A stretch of 64,000 nucleotides of DNA from Byssothecium circinans (lineage: Eukaryota > Ascomycota > Dothideomycetes > Pleosporales > Massarinaceae), in assembly GCA_010015675.1 (NCBI GenBank), contig ML977005.1, positions 124,001-188,000 of the forward strand. The letters run 5' to 3'. Both the position numbers and the translations under genes were made by a program. A model generated the notes under the pieces. The model saw nothing but the letters and a program-made list of their open reading frames with translations. It made no database searches and was not told where the DNA came from. Shown in pieces: positions 35,787-47,265 of this stretch. Every line of letters begins with the position of its first letter. The first letter of the stretch is position 1.

Positions 35787-36107
35787 GAGGTTGCGAGAAG
35801 CATTTGGTGTTGAGCCTCATGCAACCATGGCGTGCTTCACATTAAGGGCGCTTGGACCAATCGTTCGCGCTAGTTTGGATTCGACCATCCGAACATTGTC
35901 GAGAAGACAAGATTTCTGTGCGGACAATTATATGGTCGCAGTGGTACCTTAAAATTTGTGCACTTGGACAGATTTTTACAAATGCACACCTAGCTTTTGG
36001 ATTAACATAAGTACTGCAACCCTGTACGATCCCACTGATGCATGCCCAAAAACGCCGTTCAATGCAATTCATAGCCTTTCAGAAACTGTCAGAGACTAGG
36101 CTATACT
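35787..36107. other. short intergenic region, GPI19 promoter and LSG1 3' side
   Basis: About 320 bp. It includes the upstream region of GPI19 and the LSG1 terminator. No gene is seen. Confidence 0.5.
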
Positions 36108-38162
36108 CTACTCATAGGTCGTCCGCTCTTTCTTGGCTCTCCGCTTGTTGCCCTTAAAGTGCTTCTTCCCGCCCATCTGCAACTCGCTAGGATCTACATC
36201 TTTTTCCAAAGCCGCAATGGCCTTCAGTTTCCGCCCGCTCAGTTGCTTTCCCTGCTCACTATATTGATAATGGAACGGTTTCGTCAAATGCCCCTGACTT
36301 TGACCTGGGCCGAAGAACCTCTTGTCCAGGCCTTTTGACTTCTCTCCCTGCACAGGTATGGGAACCATGTCAAGGTCTACCTCCATCAGCGACGCATCTT
36401 CGATGCCTGCGACTGAGGCGCTACCAGCTAGGGAAGCGATGTGTCCACGGCGCTTAGCAGGGAGATGGTTGATGTCGTAGAGCTCGCGATTGAAACGCTT
36501 GGGGTCGATTGGAGGGTCTGCAGGTGGTGGGTGGCAGTATAGCAACTTCCCCTTGACGTAATCTTTCAAGATGTACCTGGCTGCTCGAGATTCGTCAGGC
36601 TGTCCAAGACCTTGCGTCTGGAAACCTCTAGCGGTAGCATATGCTCGAAGCACCTCTTCCGACGTGGGGATGCCCGTACCACCCTCCTCGAGCGGCCGTA
36701 CGCTAATCTTCATGCCATAAATGGCTTCCAAGAAGGTTTTCGGTATCCGCTGTGCAACAAGTCCTCCAGGACCGGTGTACTCGCGCAACTGGTCGATAGG
36801 AAGTATACCATTGCAGACAAGCTCGGCCTTGGTGCTTGCGAAATTGGGGAACACGAGACCGGGGCAATCGCATAGGAGGACTTGGTCGCTGAGGTGGATA
36901 GTCTGAAAGTGCTTCGTTTTGCCGGGTGTGGCAGACACGGACACCTTCTTCGCACCGACGAGAGCGTTGATTGTGGAGGATTTACCGACGTTGGGATATC
37001 CTACGAGACCAATCTGTGTCTTTCGGTGCTCACCATCTGACCCAGAATCGACATCGGGTGCATGCTGAAGAAAGAGGGCTTCCAGCTCGTCGGTCGTGAT
37101 GATTCGCGTTCGCTCCTCCTCGTCTGTGACTGGGACTCCCCCACCTGGTGTTTCCAAGGTCTCTTCGTCGATCCATTCTTCCTTCTCTTCCTGTTGGTCT
37201 TGGAGATCGATCTTCTTCGCTTCCTTTGCGAGATCATCTTCTTCACCATCAATCTCCTCTTCTACTTCATCTTCGTCGACATAGTCTTCTGAATCGTCTG
37301 ACTCGCTCTCCTCTTCGAGCGCCCTAGCCTCATTCATCTCCTTTGCCAGCTCAGCTGAGAAGAACTTGTAGTTGATGCCTGCTTCGTGGAAGTAATCCGC
37401 CCACGCTTGTCGCTGCTCGAAGGTCATCATATCGGCCTTGTTGACGAGAAGTAGATTGTTCTTCTTTGGGTCCACCTCTTTCACGTACGCTTCGAGATCC
37501 TCGGACCGAAACAGCAGCGGATTCCGCGCATCCACGATCTGTACGACTAGATCCGACCTCTCGATGACTCGCCACAACTGTCTCCACACTTCCAAATTTC
37601 GCTCGAATGGGGTCATGAGCAGGTCTTTGTTCTCTTCCAACTCAGCGAGTCCCCTCCTCCACTGCATTAGCGACTCTCTTTCCCGTGTGTCTAGCTGCTG
37701 CGGGGTCGTGCTCTCGTCCCACGGCGGGCGCCTCGGTACAGTCAGGGCTGTCTTGTTCTCTCGATGTTTCCGGACAGCGGCGCGCTCCTCATCTGCTGAC
37801 AGTAGGAACGGGTTCTTTTGGTCTCTGTGGATGATTTTGACATTGTTCATCTTCTCCGCCGTGAAGTCTGTTCCAGCGAGCTCGGCAGTGGATAGGAAAT
37901 CATCGAGAGCACCCTGCTCTGTCACGGAGCGCATCTTCACCCATGATGCCTCTTTGTTGGGGTTTGTGATGTACTGGAAGTGTCAGTATGTACCATCTTC
38001 ATAAGACAGCATGCGACATACCCTTTCTCCATTCTGCCCAGTCCTCTCAATACCTCCCTGGAAGTTGCCTCGTCGCATGTCCGAACCTTTGCCTTTGCCG
38101 AACCGGTCGTTCATCAGGCTGTTCCCCAGCCCGACGCTCTTTTTAGACTTCGCGAGAACCAT
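36108..38162 (-). CDS. LSG1: LSG1, large-subunit GTPase of 60S export
   Basis: Exons 38162-38022 and 37973-36108 give 668 aa. LSG1 is the cytosolic GTPase that releases the export adaptor Nmd3 from the pre-60S particle. The GTPase motifs are in the circularly permuted order of the YRG family: G4 (LLLVNKADMM, ~residue 225), then G1 (GYPNVGKSSTINAL, ~372), then G3 (LCDCPGLVFPNF, ~415). A long acidic insert (SESDDSEDYVDEDEVEEE) separates the two halves of the domain, as in other fungal LSG1 proteins. The basic first exon (MVLAKSKKSVGLGNSLMNDR) and the Lys/Arg-rich C-terminus fit rRNA binding. It shares a 228-bp divergent promoter with LTV1. Confidence 0.95.
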
Positions 38163-38390
38163 TTTGGCGGTTGTTGTCGCGTGTACTGATTGTTGGTAGT
38201 TGTGGGGTGGAAGAAAGGTTGGGCACTGAAAAGATGTTGCCCCACGTCATTTCACCCCTCCGAAAATTTACCTAGGTAGGCGCGTATGTCGACAGCAACT
38301 TTTGTCAGCACTTTCTTCAGTCCTTCACAATCAACCCGCACTTTCACGACACGCCTTACAAGATTGCAAATCACAGTCGCCACCGCCAAC
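38163..38390. promoter_or_regulatory. divergent LSG1/LTV1 promoter
   Basis: Only 228 bp separate the start codons of two ribosome-export factors, one for each subunit. The centre holds CGAAAATTTACC, a partial match to the AAAAATTTT-type RRPE element of ribosome-biogenesis promoters, next to CCTAGGTAGG. The element call is tentative, as the match is not exact. Confidence 0.55.
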
Positions 38391-39911
38391 ATGCCGCGCC
38401 GAAAAGTTTTGTACGTCCAATTATTTCCATTCGACAGTCAACCCCGCTAATACCCCTCCAGCGACAAGAAGACGGCCATCAACTACAAGCTCGTCCACCG
38501 CGCCCAAAATGACCCCCGAATCCACGACTCCGATGCTTCTGACATGGTATTTACGGAGGTCAGCGCGCCCAATTCGCGTGAAGCGCCCGAACCTGCCGGA
38601 AGTTCCCGAGCATCGCAGTACTCATCCGCATCCAAGTACTCTTCGGCTACGGGAAGGAGCAAGATTAAGTCGCGAGGAGATTTAGAGGATGAGTTTGGAC
38701 TCAGTGCTAGGAAGAACGAGGGAGAGGCTGCGAACCATGGCATCTTCTACGATGACTCGGAGTACGACTACATGCAGCATATGCGAGATTTGGGCGCCAG
38801 CGGGGGAGGAGCTTACTTTGTCGAGGCACCTTCCGAGAAGAAGAAGGGAAAGAACAAGATGGATCTTGCCGATGCGCTACGAGCGGCCACATTGGACGAC
38901 AGGCAGAGCGATGCTGGCATCAGTATGAGCAGTAGCGTCAGTCGAGCAGCGAGCGATGTCTTTGGCGATGACCTCGCACCGTCCGAATTTGTCAGGAAGA
39001 CGACATATCAAGATCAGCAAAACATTCCCGATGCAATTGCAGGCTTCCAACCGGACATGGATCCCAGGTTAAGGGAGGTTCTCGAAGCGCTAGAAGATGA
39101 GGCATACGTTGACGACGAGGAAGACTTCTTCGCAGAACTCACAGAAGACACTGCAGAACTGAACCAGAGGGAATTCGACGCCACAGACTTCGACGATGAG
39201 CATGTTATGGATCGGTTCCTGGACGAAGAGGACGAAGGTTGGGAGACGGACGACACAATCAAAGCATCGTCGCCTCGGAAATCTTCTGACGAGTCACCTG
39301 ATCCAGACACACTCCCTTCGCCAGATGACGTACCAGCACCCGCCAAAGCAGACCACTTGGCTTTCATGGAAGAGTTCAAGAAGTTCAAGAGCGATGCAAA
39401 AGTTTCAAAGGCGCCCAAGGTTGCTGCTCCCTCAGACGTGCAATCCTCCATACTCACTGGCGTCTCGGCTCTCACTGAAGGCGGCCGGAAGAAGAAGCGT
39501 AAAGGCGCGTTGACCAACCCCTCGAGCTACAGTATGACGTCCTCGGCGCTACACCGTACCGAAGGTCTTACGCTTTTGGATCAACGCTTCGACAGGATTG
39601 AGGAAGAGTACGCGACGGAAGACTTTCCTGATGATGCCTCTATGGTGTCAGGCATGAGCAAAATGTCTGGTTTCAGTAAGATGTCTGGCATGTCTGGTAT
39701 GAGCGGCATGTCGAATATGAGCGAGGCGCCACAGCTTCGGTCTGATTTCGATAGCATCATGGACGACTTCTTGGGTAATCACACCATGGCTGGGAACAGC
39801 AAGACTCGCGTTAGGAAGGGGAAGGCACAAAGTGGGATCGAACAGCTGGACGAGGTACGGAAGGGATTGGGTCCGGCGAGGTTCTATGCCCCTAAGACAC
39901 GAAAAGTGTGA
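38391..39911 (+). CDS. LTV1: LTV1, 40S biogenesis and export factor
   Basis: Exons 38391-38410 and 38462-39911 give 489 aa. The first exon codes only for MPRRKV plus two bases, and the second continues FDKKTAINYKLVHRAQNDPR, the well-conserved start of LTV1. Further conserved parts are GIFYDDSEYDYMQHMRDLG, PDMDPRLREVLEALEDEAYV and DEEDFFAELTE. LTV1 binds Rps3 and Enp1 on the pre-40S particle and leaves after casein-kinase phosphorylation. A short Met-Ser-Gly-type repeat (seven or so MSx units, ~39645-39725) sits before the final helix; it may be lineage-specific. The tail (KGLGPARFYAPKTRKV) is basic. Confidence 0.94.
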
Positions 39912-40329
39912 TTGTGCTGGTCTTCACTTTGTGGTTAGGCGTTTGGGGAATAAAATATGCATATATACCCGGCATGAAATGCCTTGTGGGATCTATAGGT
40001 AGAATAAATGCAGTTACGAAGCTTCCAAGAAGGTCTCATTCAACTTCAATATATGCACAAGTCTGGCCACATTCACCATCTCGGGCTACTATGGTCGCAT
40101 AGCCTCTCCATTCAGTGTTATAGCTCCATAGACGACTTTATCTATGCAGCATCGTCTTCCTCCACATTTGCGCTCTTCCCCTAATGAGCAAGATCTGTGG
40201 CGCCGGTGCGCAATGCGCGGGTATCTTGTATGCCCTCTCTTCCATCTCCTGCCTCACTACGATTGCTCCATGGATGAAGCCCAGTTCACGTCGGAATATG
40301 TTCTGCGAATCCATCAATTCGTAATTTCC
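39912..40329. other. shared 3' region of LTV1 and BET5
   Basis: About 420 bp between two convergent stops, with no gene seen. AT-rich tracts near 39950-39970 fit poly(A) signals. Confidence 0.5.
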
Positions 40330-40897
40330 TCAAGCTGGCAAAACCGCCACAATGAACGTCTCCAGCCCCCTCTCAAACAACTCATTTGCGACGCCGATTC
40401 CTCCCGGATGTTCCACCGGCGCCAACGGATTCTTGACGACATATTCGACGTACAAATTCGCCCATATCTGATGGAGATACGGACGCAGGTTATTCTGCTT
40501 CGTGTCGGTAAGCATGACAAACTTCATGCGCGTGGGCGTCTCGTAGTAGTGGAGCTTGTATTCGGCGGTGCGGTAGCTGAGAAAGGTGTCGTCTTCGCCG
40601 CCGAGTTTCTGTACCATGTTGCGCAGCGAGAAGACGAGGCCGAAGATGAGCTTCTCATCGTCGGAATGCTTGCGTGCGGCGGCTGCTGAGCTGGGGGTGT
40701 CGCCGTTCGAGGTAATACTGCCGCCGGACTGGGGGCGCGCTTTCGAGGATGAGGAGGGAGGCCGAGCGGGCGTCCAGCGGCGGGAGTAGATGCATTCGGC
40801 TGGTAATTGTGTCGTCAGTGGCGTACATATGGGGGATTGATAAGAGGGAGAAGTCCTTACTGTGGCGATCAAAGATGTAGAACGAGTAGAGCACCAT
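40330..40897 (-). CDS. BET5: BET5/TRAPPC1, TRAPP complex subunit
   Basis: Exons 40897-40861 and 40799-40330 give 168 aa. The first exon codes for MVLYSFYIFDRH, the hallmark start of the longin-like Bet5 fold, and the second continues ECIYSRRW. A Pro/Ser-rich insert of ~35 residues follows, as in other filamentous fungi. After it come the conserved EKLIFGLVFSLRNMVQKLGG, YRTAEYKLHYYETPTRMKFV and LRPYLHQIWANLYVEYVVKN. TRAPP is the exchange factor for the Rab Ypt1 and acts in ER-to-Golgi and later traffic. The same frame stays open upstream to an ATG at 41143, which would add 82 residues with no likeness to Bet5. The inner ATG was chosen on homology. Confidence 0.9.
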
Positions 40898-41389
40898 GAT
40901 AAGGGCAGATACAGCTGTCCACAACTGGGCGCCAGGTGTGCGGTCGAAGCCAGAGTCCCGAAGCGGGCGGGTATCGGTATCGTTGCCAAGCAGCGTAAAC
41001 GCGGAGACGGCCCCCGCGAGCACCGTGCCACTGTGCCAAGGCAGACTGGTGGGCTGTCCGCTGTCGTCGCCGGTCGGGCGTGGTCTGGTGTGCGTTGGGT
41101 TGGTTGGGGGTTGTAGGAGGGGCAGATTTTCCATGAAATTCATAGGCTGTCATTCCTTCGTTTTTCCTGAGGTATCGACATGGAAATTTGGAGAAAGAGC
41201 ACCTCCTCTCTTCACACTTCACACCTCCAAGCTTCTCTCAGCCTTCCCCAAACCCTACGCCCCCGACAATTGCCTCGAGTATATTCAAAGTTTTATTTCT
41301 TCATATTTCTATCCTGCCATCGTGTGCGTCTGCCTTCCCCGTGGTTGCCTATCCTTTTGGTCGTCACCGCCCGCCTAGCATCCCGATAA
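40898..41389. other. region between BET5 and the CaMKK-type kinase
   Basis: This ~490 bp lies between two divergent starts and should carry both promoters. The minus-strand frame up to 41143 is in phase with BET5 exon 1 and could be an N-terminal extension or an untranslated leader. A CT-rich tract (~41205-41380) precedes the kinase start. Confidence 0.45.
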
Positions 41390-44200
41390 ATGATGCAACA
41401 ACCGCTCCCGCCCAAGCAGCCTTCAGAAGCAGATATACCAGGCATCTATACGTCTGAAAATGTCACCCTCGATGTGCCTCCTGGTGCTGCAGACGGCAGA
41501 CCGCCAGCGGTAACTTACACGTTCGCGATCCCGTATCCGTCTTGTCATTACCCCGCGGAGGTGTTGATATGTGTGCCAGATCGTTACCTGCCTACCACTC
41601 CCCTCTACGACACCACAAGCGAGCAGCATCCTCAACTAGGCGAGTGAAGGTTTGTCTCCACAGCGTGGACTCGGAAACCGCTTCAATGGGAAGCTAACGC
41701 GGCCTAGGAGACGCTCAATGCGCGGTCCGAGTACAGCAACAGCGAAGATGACGGCACCGCTCAGCACCGCATCAATCAGTACCTCGTGAAGCAGGAGATT
41801 GGTCGGGGATCTTTTGGAGCAGTCCACCTCGCTGTGGACCAGTACGGACAAGAATATGTGAGGATCCAACCCTCGGTTCCGACGGGCGCAAGGAATCCGT
41901 GCCTCTAAACGCGATACGGGTGGCCGCTGAGGACTGTGGCATTGGCTCTCGCTGACAGCTGAGATGTAGGCTGTCAAGGAATTCTCCAAGTCTCGTCTGC
42001 GAAAACGGGCACAATCGAACCTCCTTCGTCGACCAAGCGCGCGGAGAAGACGCCAAGGCGCACTCGCAGCAGGCCTCGGATTCAATTCACCACTACATCG
42101 ACACTCGACCAGCGAAGAGAACAACTCTCTCGACTTGATCAAAGAAGAAATCGCCATTATGAAGAAACTGAACCATCCGAACCTCGTCTCGTTGATCGAA
42201 GTGCTCGACGACCCCGAAGAGGACTCGCTGTACATGGTTATGGAAATGTGCAAAAAGGGCGTCGTGATGCAGGTAGGTCTCGAGGAGCGCGCCGACCCAT
42301 ATCCCGAAGAGCAGTGTCGATGCTGGTTCCGCGACATGATATTGGGCCTGGAGTATCGTACGTTGCTCAGATAAGATTTCCACCACAGCTGTACTAATGC
42401 ATGCTCTAGTCCATGCACAAGGCATCATACATCGAGACATCAAGCCCGACAACTGCCTGATCACCGGTGAAGATGTGCTTAAAATCGTCGATTTTGGCGT
42501 GTCGGAGATGTTCGACAAGCAAGATCAGATGAAGACCGCCAAGTCTGCCGGCTCGCCTGCCTTCATGCCGCCAGAGCTGTGCGTCGCAAAGCATGGTGAA
42601 GTGGATGGAAAAGCTGTCGACATATGGTCGATGGGTGTCACGCTCTACTGTCTTTTGTTTGGTCGTATACCTTTCGAAAAGCATGGCATGATCGAATTGT
42701 ACGAAGCAATACGGGAGGACCAGCCCGATTTTGACGAATGTGACCCCGATCTGCTCGATTTGCTTGGCAGACTACTGGAGAAGGATCCAAAGAAGCGGAT
42801 AACTATGGAACAGATAAGGGTGAGTGATATGTCGAGAGAGTCCCGCGCAAACATGTAACCGGTGTAGGAACATCCATGGGTTACGCGACAAGGGACCGAT
42901 CCGCTGCTACCCACATCAGAAAATGTAGCTGTCCTTGTGGAACCTCCAACTGATGAGGAAGTCAATGCCGCCATTACTGGAAACATGGGACATTTGGTGA
43001 CGGTGGTAAGTTCAGTTCTGTATGCATGTAGTATCACTCACGATACTTCTTTCCTTTTGCTGGACCAAAATCACAGTGCTTGTCTTCATTCTCTACCATT
43101 TTGCCCATCGCTGATTGACGATGCAGGTGCGAGCTGTGAAGCGGTTCAAGCAACTACTCTTCAGGCGACGGCCTGAACGTCTGGAGGGCATACTGGGTAG
43201 TGCGTCGCGCATCGTGCAACCACCACTTTCAATGCGGCCTTCTGGACTTCGGAAGTCAAGATCACAAGATACCGATGACCGACGGCCGATCGAATACGCA
43301 CTAGCAACTGAAGGAGTGCATCACGAAATCGATATCGATAACGATATACATCGACTCCCCCGAGGTGTTGATGCTGTGGCCCATGTCAAGCCAGGATTTC
43401 GTCCAGGCGGCATCCCAGGCATCCCAAACAGGCCTTCACTGAAAGGTTCTATTACAAGCAGTCCATTGTCACCACAACCTATCCGCATTACAGATGCCAA
43501 AGCCATTCACGACAGCATGTCGTACCGTCCTCCTGTTTCCAAGCCCATTGCTATACCCTCGACAGCAGTTTCCTCACCACCTTCTACACCTCTGGGCAAA
43601 GGGCACGCACATGATCCCCTCGAAGATACACTTTTTCTCAACATCGGCACCGGTGAAGATTATGAACCGCGCCCTTCGGAAGAGACCTACATGGTATCCG
43701 AATCTCCATCGGCAGTAGACATCGACATCTACGACACGGCCTATCGTGAAGAAGTAGATCGTATCGTCAAGCGCAGAGAGGTCACACCCAATGGCCTCGC
43801 CCGCCGTCCGACCCTCTACCTGACCCGTCGAGTAGAAAATGTCAAGTCCATCATGCGTGACAACAACGACTGCATCTTTGACCACGGAAAGTCGCCTACA
43901 GAAGCTAAGAGCGATCTCAAAGGTGGATTCAAGAACCTGGTGAAGAAAGCCAAAGAAGAGATCGAAGCCCGAGGCGAATTGCAAAAGCTGAATGAAGGAA
44001 AAGAGGGCAAGCTCAGTAGGATTACACGGAACGTGAGGGAGGCTAAACGCGCAGTCGAGGAAGAGAGGGAGATTATCAGGCGAGAGGATCGAGAGAAGGA
44101 GAGGGGAAAGACGCTGGACAAGGACAAGGAGAGGAGCAGGAGCTCGACGCCTGTGGCTGGGATGAGAGGCACCAGCCGCAGTGGGACGCCGGTCATTTGA
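41390..44200 (+). CDS. CaMKK-type serine/threonine kinase (CmkC/Ssp1-like)
   Basis: Proposed exons: 41390-41532, 41580-41649, 41708-41857, 41970-42357, 42410-42819, 42868-43005 and 43127-44200 (790 aa). The kinase domain starts at YLVKQEIGRGSFGAVHLAV, has the ATP lysine in AVKEFSK, an Arg-rich insert (RKRAQSNLLRRPSARRRR), HRDIKPDNCL, DFGVSE and the PPEL of the APE motif, and ends at EHPWV. The Arg/Pro insert after beta3 is typical of CaMKK. A calmodulin-binding-like basic helix follows (VRAVKRFKQLLFRR). The C-terminus is a charged helix. CmkC/Ssp1 kinases phosphorylate AMPK/Snf1 or CaMKI activation loops. The kinase exons are firm. The first two exons are less so: RRVKETLNARSEY proves the frame before the third exon, but the 41533-41579 intron is my best guess. 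Confidence 0.87.
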
Positions 44201-47200
44201 TCTCAACCCAGTTTCACGGTCGTTTCTTGTGCAGGCTGTCATATGACCGCCTGTGCTTCCGGGTTGGGATGTTCGGATGTTGAATGGCTTGCGCACTACG
44301 AGAGGAAGGTCATTGGAGCGGGAACTCACATGTTGTTGGACTCCCCACCTTGGCTTTATCATCATCACCTTTGGATCTAGACTGTAGCGATTTTTTGATA
44401 GCGATTGCATCCGTGTTGGGACATTTGTACATGAATGGAACAAAAAAGGGGGCGGTTTGGGTTTGGGTATCGCATTGTCCTTGTCCTTGTCCTTGTTCTT
44501 GTTCTTGTGATGAATGATGAACGATGGGAGGTTCGAAGTGAAATCGATCGGTTTTGTGAATTTTTTTTTTTTTCAAAGCAGAGAGGGTTCTTTCAGGGTT
44601 TTTTTTTTTAACAATTGTTGAAGAAAAACTAGTGTCCTTCAATGTTTGTCTCGGGATACTGCGGTCGGATACAGAGGTAGGCTGGAGCCTCCTTCGATGG
44701 AAAGTCGGGGTTGGGAGGGGGGGGGGCTGTCAGGAAGGAAAGCGTAGGGTGCAGAAGTGGACCTGAGGTGGCATGTGGGTAACTAGTGGCCTTAGAGGGA
44801 TCCTACCTTCTTAGAACAATTCATTAATAGCTATTTCTCAATTTAAACCTATCTACAGCTCGTTGACTGCTTGTTTATACGAGGTACATGTGGAGGAATT
44901 GAGCTTGAGGGAGGAACGACTCATTAACTGTGTTTTGAGAAGGCACGATCCCCGTAAGGGGAGACTTGAGAGCTACTGTGGGTTAGTAGCGACTCGGGGG
45001 TTAGGGTAAGTACAGATGTTTTGATAGATGCGGGTTTGGGATGTATACGTGTATATGTGGATTTTATTTCTAGGTAGGAAAGAAGCTTTTGTGGAGAGCC
45101 TGGAGCTCATGCTACATATGCTTCCCAGGCTTAGAGGAACGTGGTTCCGGGGGAGCTTGAGAGCATATGACGTACGCGACCGCTTTTGATCGAGCCTCGG
45201 TGAAAATGCATACAGTATTAGTATTTCAAGTCGACATCTCTCCTTTCCCTCACATCCAGCATGTTTCCCTCACATCCAGCATGAGAGGGAGATTGGAGAT
45301 ACGACCATACGAATCCTAATAGGACAGGGCAGTACTCAATATACCTCAGCGGTAAATTGAAATTAAAGCTCAAAGCTCACTGGACCGCATCGTCGTATGG
45401 TAGCACGGCATATGCCAGATAAGCATCTATATTGCTCTGCAAATCGGCCTTCTATCCTGGTCCCCATCAAGCGTCAAGGTGATGCGAAGGATGGGCTTCT
45501 CATGGCCGTGCAGCAGCGCGTGCTACCACGTGTGGAAGCGATTGGAGGGTTCGGGTTGTCTAAGTCTCTAAGATAGCCTGACAGAGGTTGTGTTTTGATG
45601 TCGTGCGTATGTACTGTATATGGCATGGCTCTTTCCGTCTTATATGTGGTTAGCTTCGAAGTGTTAGATGTATTTAAGGGAGGTAGCCTGTGGTAGTCTG
45701 GATGGTAGTTCGGATTTAGGGATAGCATCCTCGTGGAGCTTGACTGCTACAGTATGGATGGGGCTACCTGGCTCCCGTCCCGAGGCGACGGGTGCTGCCA
45801 GAGCTGCGGGTTCCCGGTGGAGGAGGTCAGTGCGGGCATCGAATCGAAGGGCAACTCAACCATTGTGCGTGCGATGCGGCTTGCGCAATGCAGATATTGT
45901 ATGCGAGAAACGCGGCACACGCAGCACAGCAGGGCGTCGAACTGAGGCATTTAACGAGTGGAACAGGTGCAATCTGGACCCTTTGGCCCTTAGGCAGTCG
46001 AGTTTGGCGGTCTGCAGAGTGAGATGGCCAGCGAGTGGTGCGCAGGATGCGTAGATGTTTATTATTACGGAATGCTGCATGCATATGGCGAGCGGGGCAG
46101 AGATGTGAGTACGACAGACGGTCTGCAGGCTATGTTCGCTTCAACGGCGGCTGCATAGCTGGCGGCCATGCAGACGTTGCATGACAGTGCCGCGGGCAAA
46201 GGGGTACGACAGGTGGTGGTGGTGAGAGGAACGCACCGCGCTGCTCGGGCTAGGCAACGTCGAAGGCAGATGCCGAAATGAATCGGAAACGTGCTGCAGA
46301 GCAGTCGGACGAGCTCGGGAGGGGCTTCTTCACGTTGCGAGGCTTGGTTCTGTGAAGATGAAGATGGTCTGAAGGTGTTGCGTGTTGGGTGTGGACAGGT
46401 CACAGGTCACAGGCGGACCACTAGATTCATCAGTTGACATCACTTGAAAGGCTTTCACGGTCTGACTGTCTCTGCCCGCTGACAATGACTGATGGCCGAT
46501 GGCTCACGCGCGAGGTGGCCACTCATTGTTTTTACGAGAGACTCGTGGGGCGACAAAGACGGAGCAATTTTGCGTCTTTGTGTGGCCAGCCCACACGCTC
46601 TGCAAAAGGGCAGCGTTGATTGAAGGAAGGAAATCTTGTAAAAGATGCGGTATTTTCTCTCTCGGGCCCTAAACTAGGTCCTTCTTTTATGTATTACAAA
46701 CGCACCACGGCACAGCACTGCATACACACGCACTCCCCGCAACTGCTGCCAATATTTGAGTGCCGAAGCCTGCTGCACCTCACCTCACCTCACCTCATCT
46801 CACTTCATTTTACTCCCAGCTTGCCCGGCTTCGTTCCACGCCTGCCCTGAAAAGACCACGTTTGCAATTGAATTCACATTGCCCGCTCTACGTTCAGACT
46901 CCCACCAGATTCAGCCCGACATCATAGAGTGCAGATCGCCGCCCAAAGCTCAGCCACACCCACTCCGCTCACGATTGACCACGAGCGTTTGTCATCGCCG
47001 CCTGCCCTCTTCCTCGCCCTCTTGTCTCTTCGCCTTCACGGCGACGCAAGAGTCACCGTGTTTTCGCATACAAAAACCGCCCACGCCCAACACACGCTGC
47101 CCAATTTTGTCTCCACTGCGACTAGAAGACGCCTCTACGCCGTTTTGCGTGTGCTTCAATAACACCCTGGGCTCCGAGCCCGCGAGACACCTGCGTCTCT

Positions 47201-47265
47201 GAAGAACACATCCACCTCTCCATACCCACACGAAGCCGCCGACCCCGACAAGCCTCACAGCAGCC
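44201..47265. other. 3-kb gene-free stretch with low-complexity tracts
   Basis: No gene is seen in 3.06 kb, the longest empty stretch of the window. It holds CCTTGT-type hexamer repeats (~44475-44515), T runs at ~44560-44610 and a G run near 44700. A 20-bp tandem duplication lies at 45244-45283, and CCTCA repeats occur at ~46780-46800 in what is probably the leader of the kinase gene at 47266. Short frames here show no family features. Confidence 0.5.
45244..45283. repeat. 20-bp perfect tandem duplication
   Basis: The unit tttccctcacatccagcatg occurs twice head to tail (45244-45263 and 45264-45283), identical at every base. It is probably recent slippage or micro-duplication. No function is implied. 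Confidence 0.95.
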
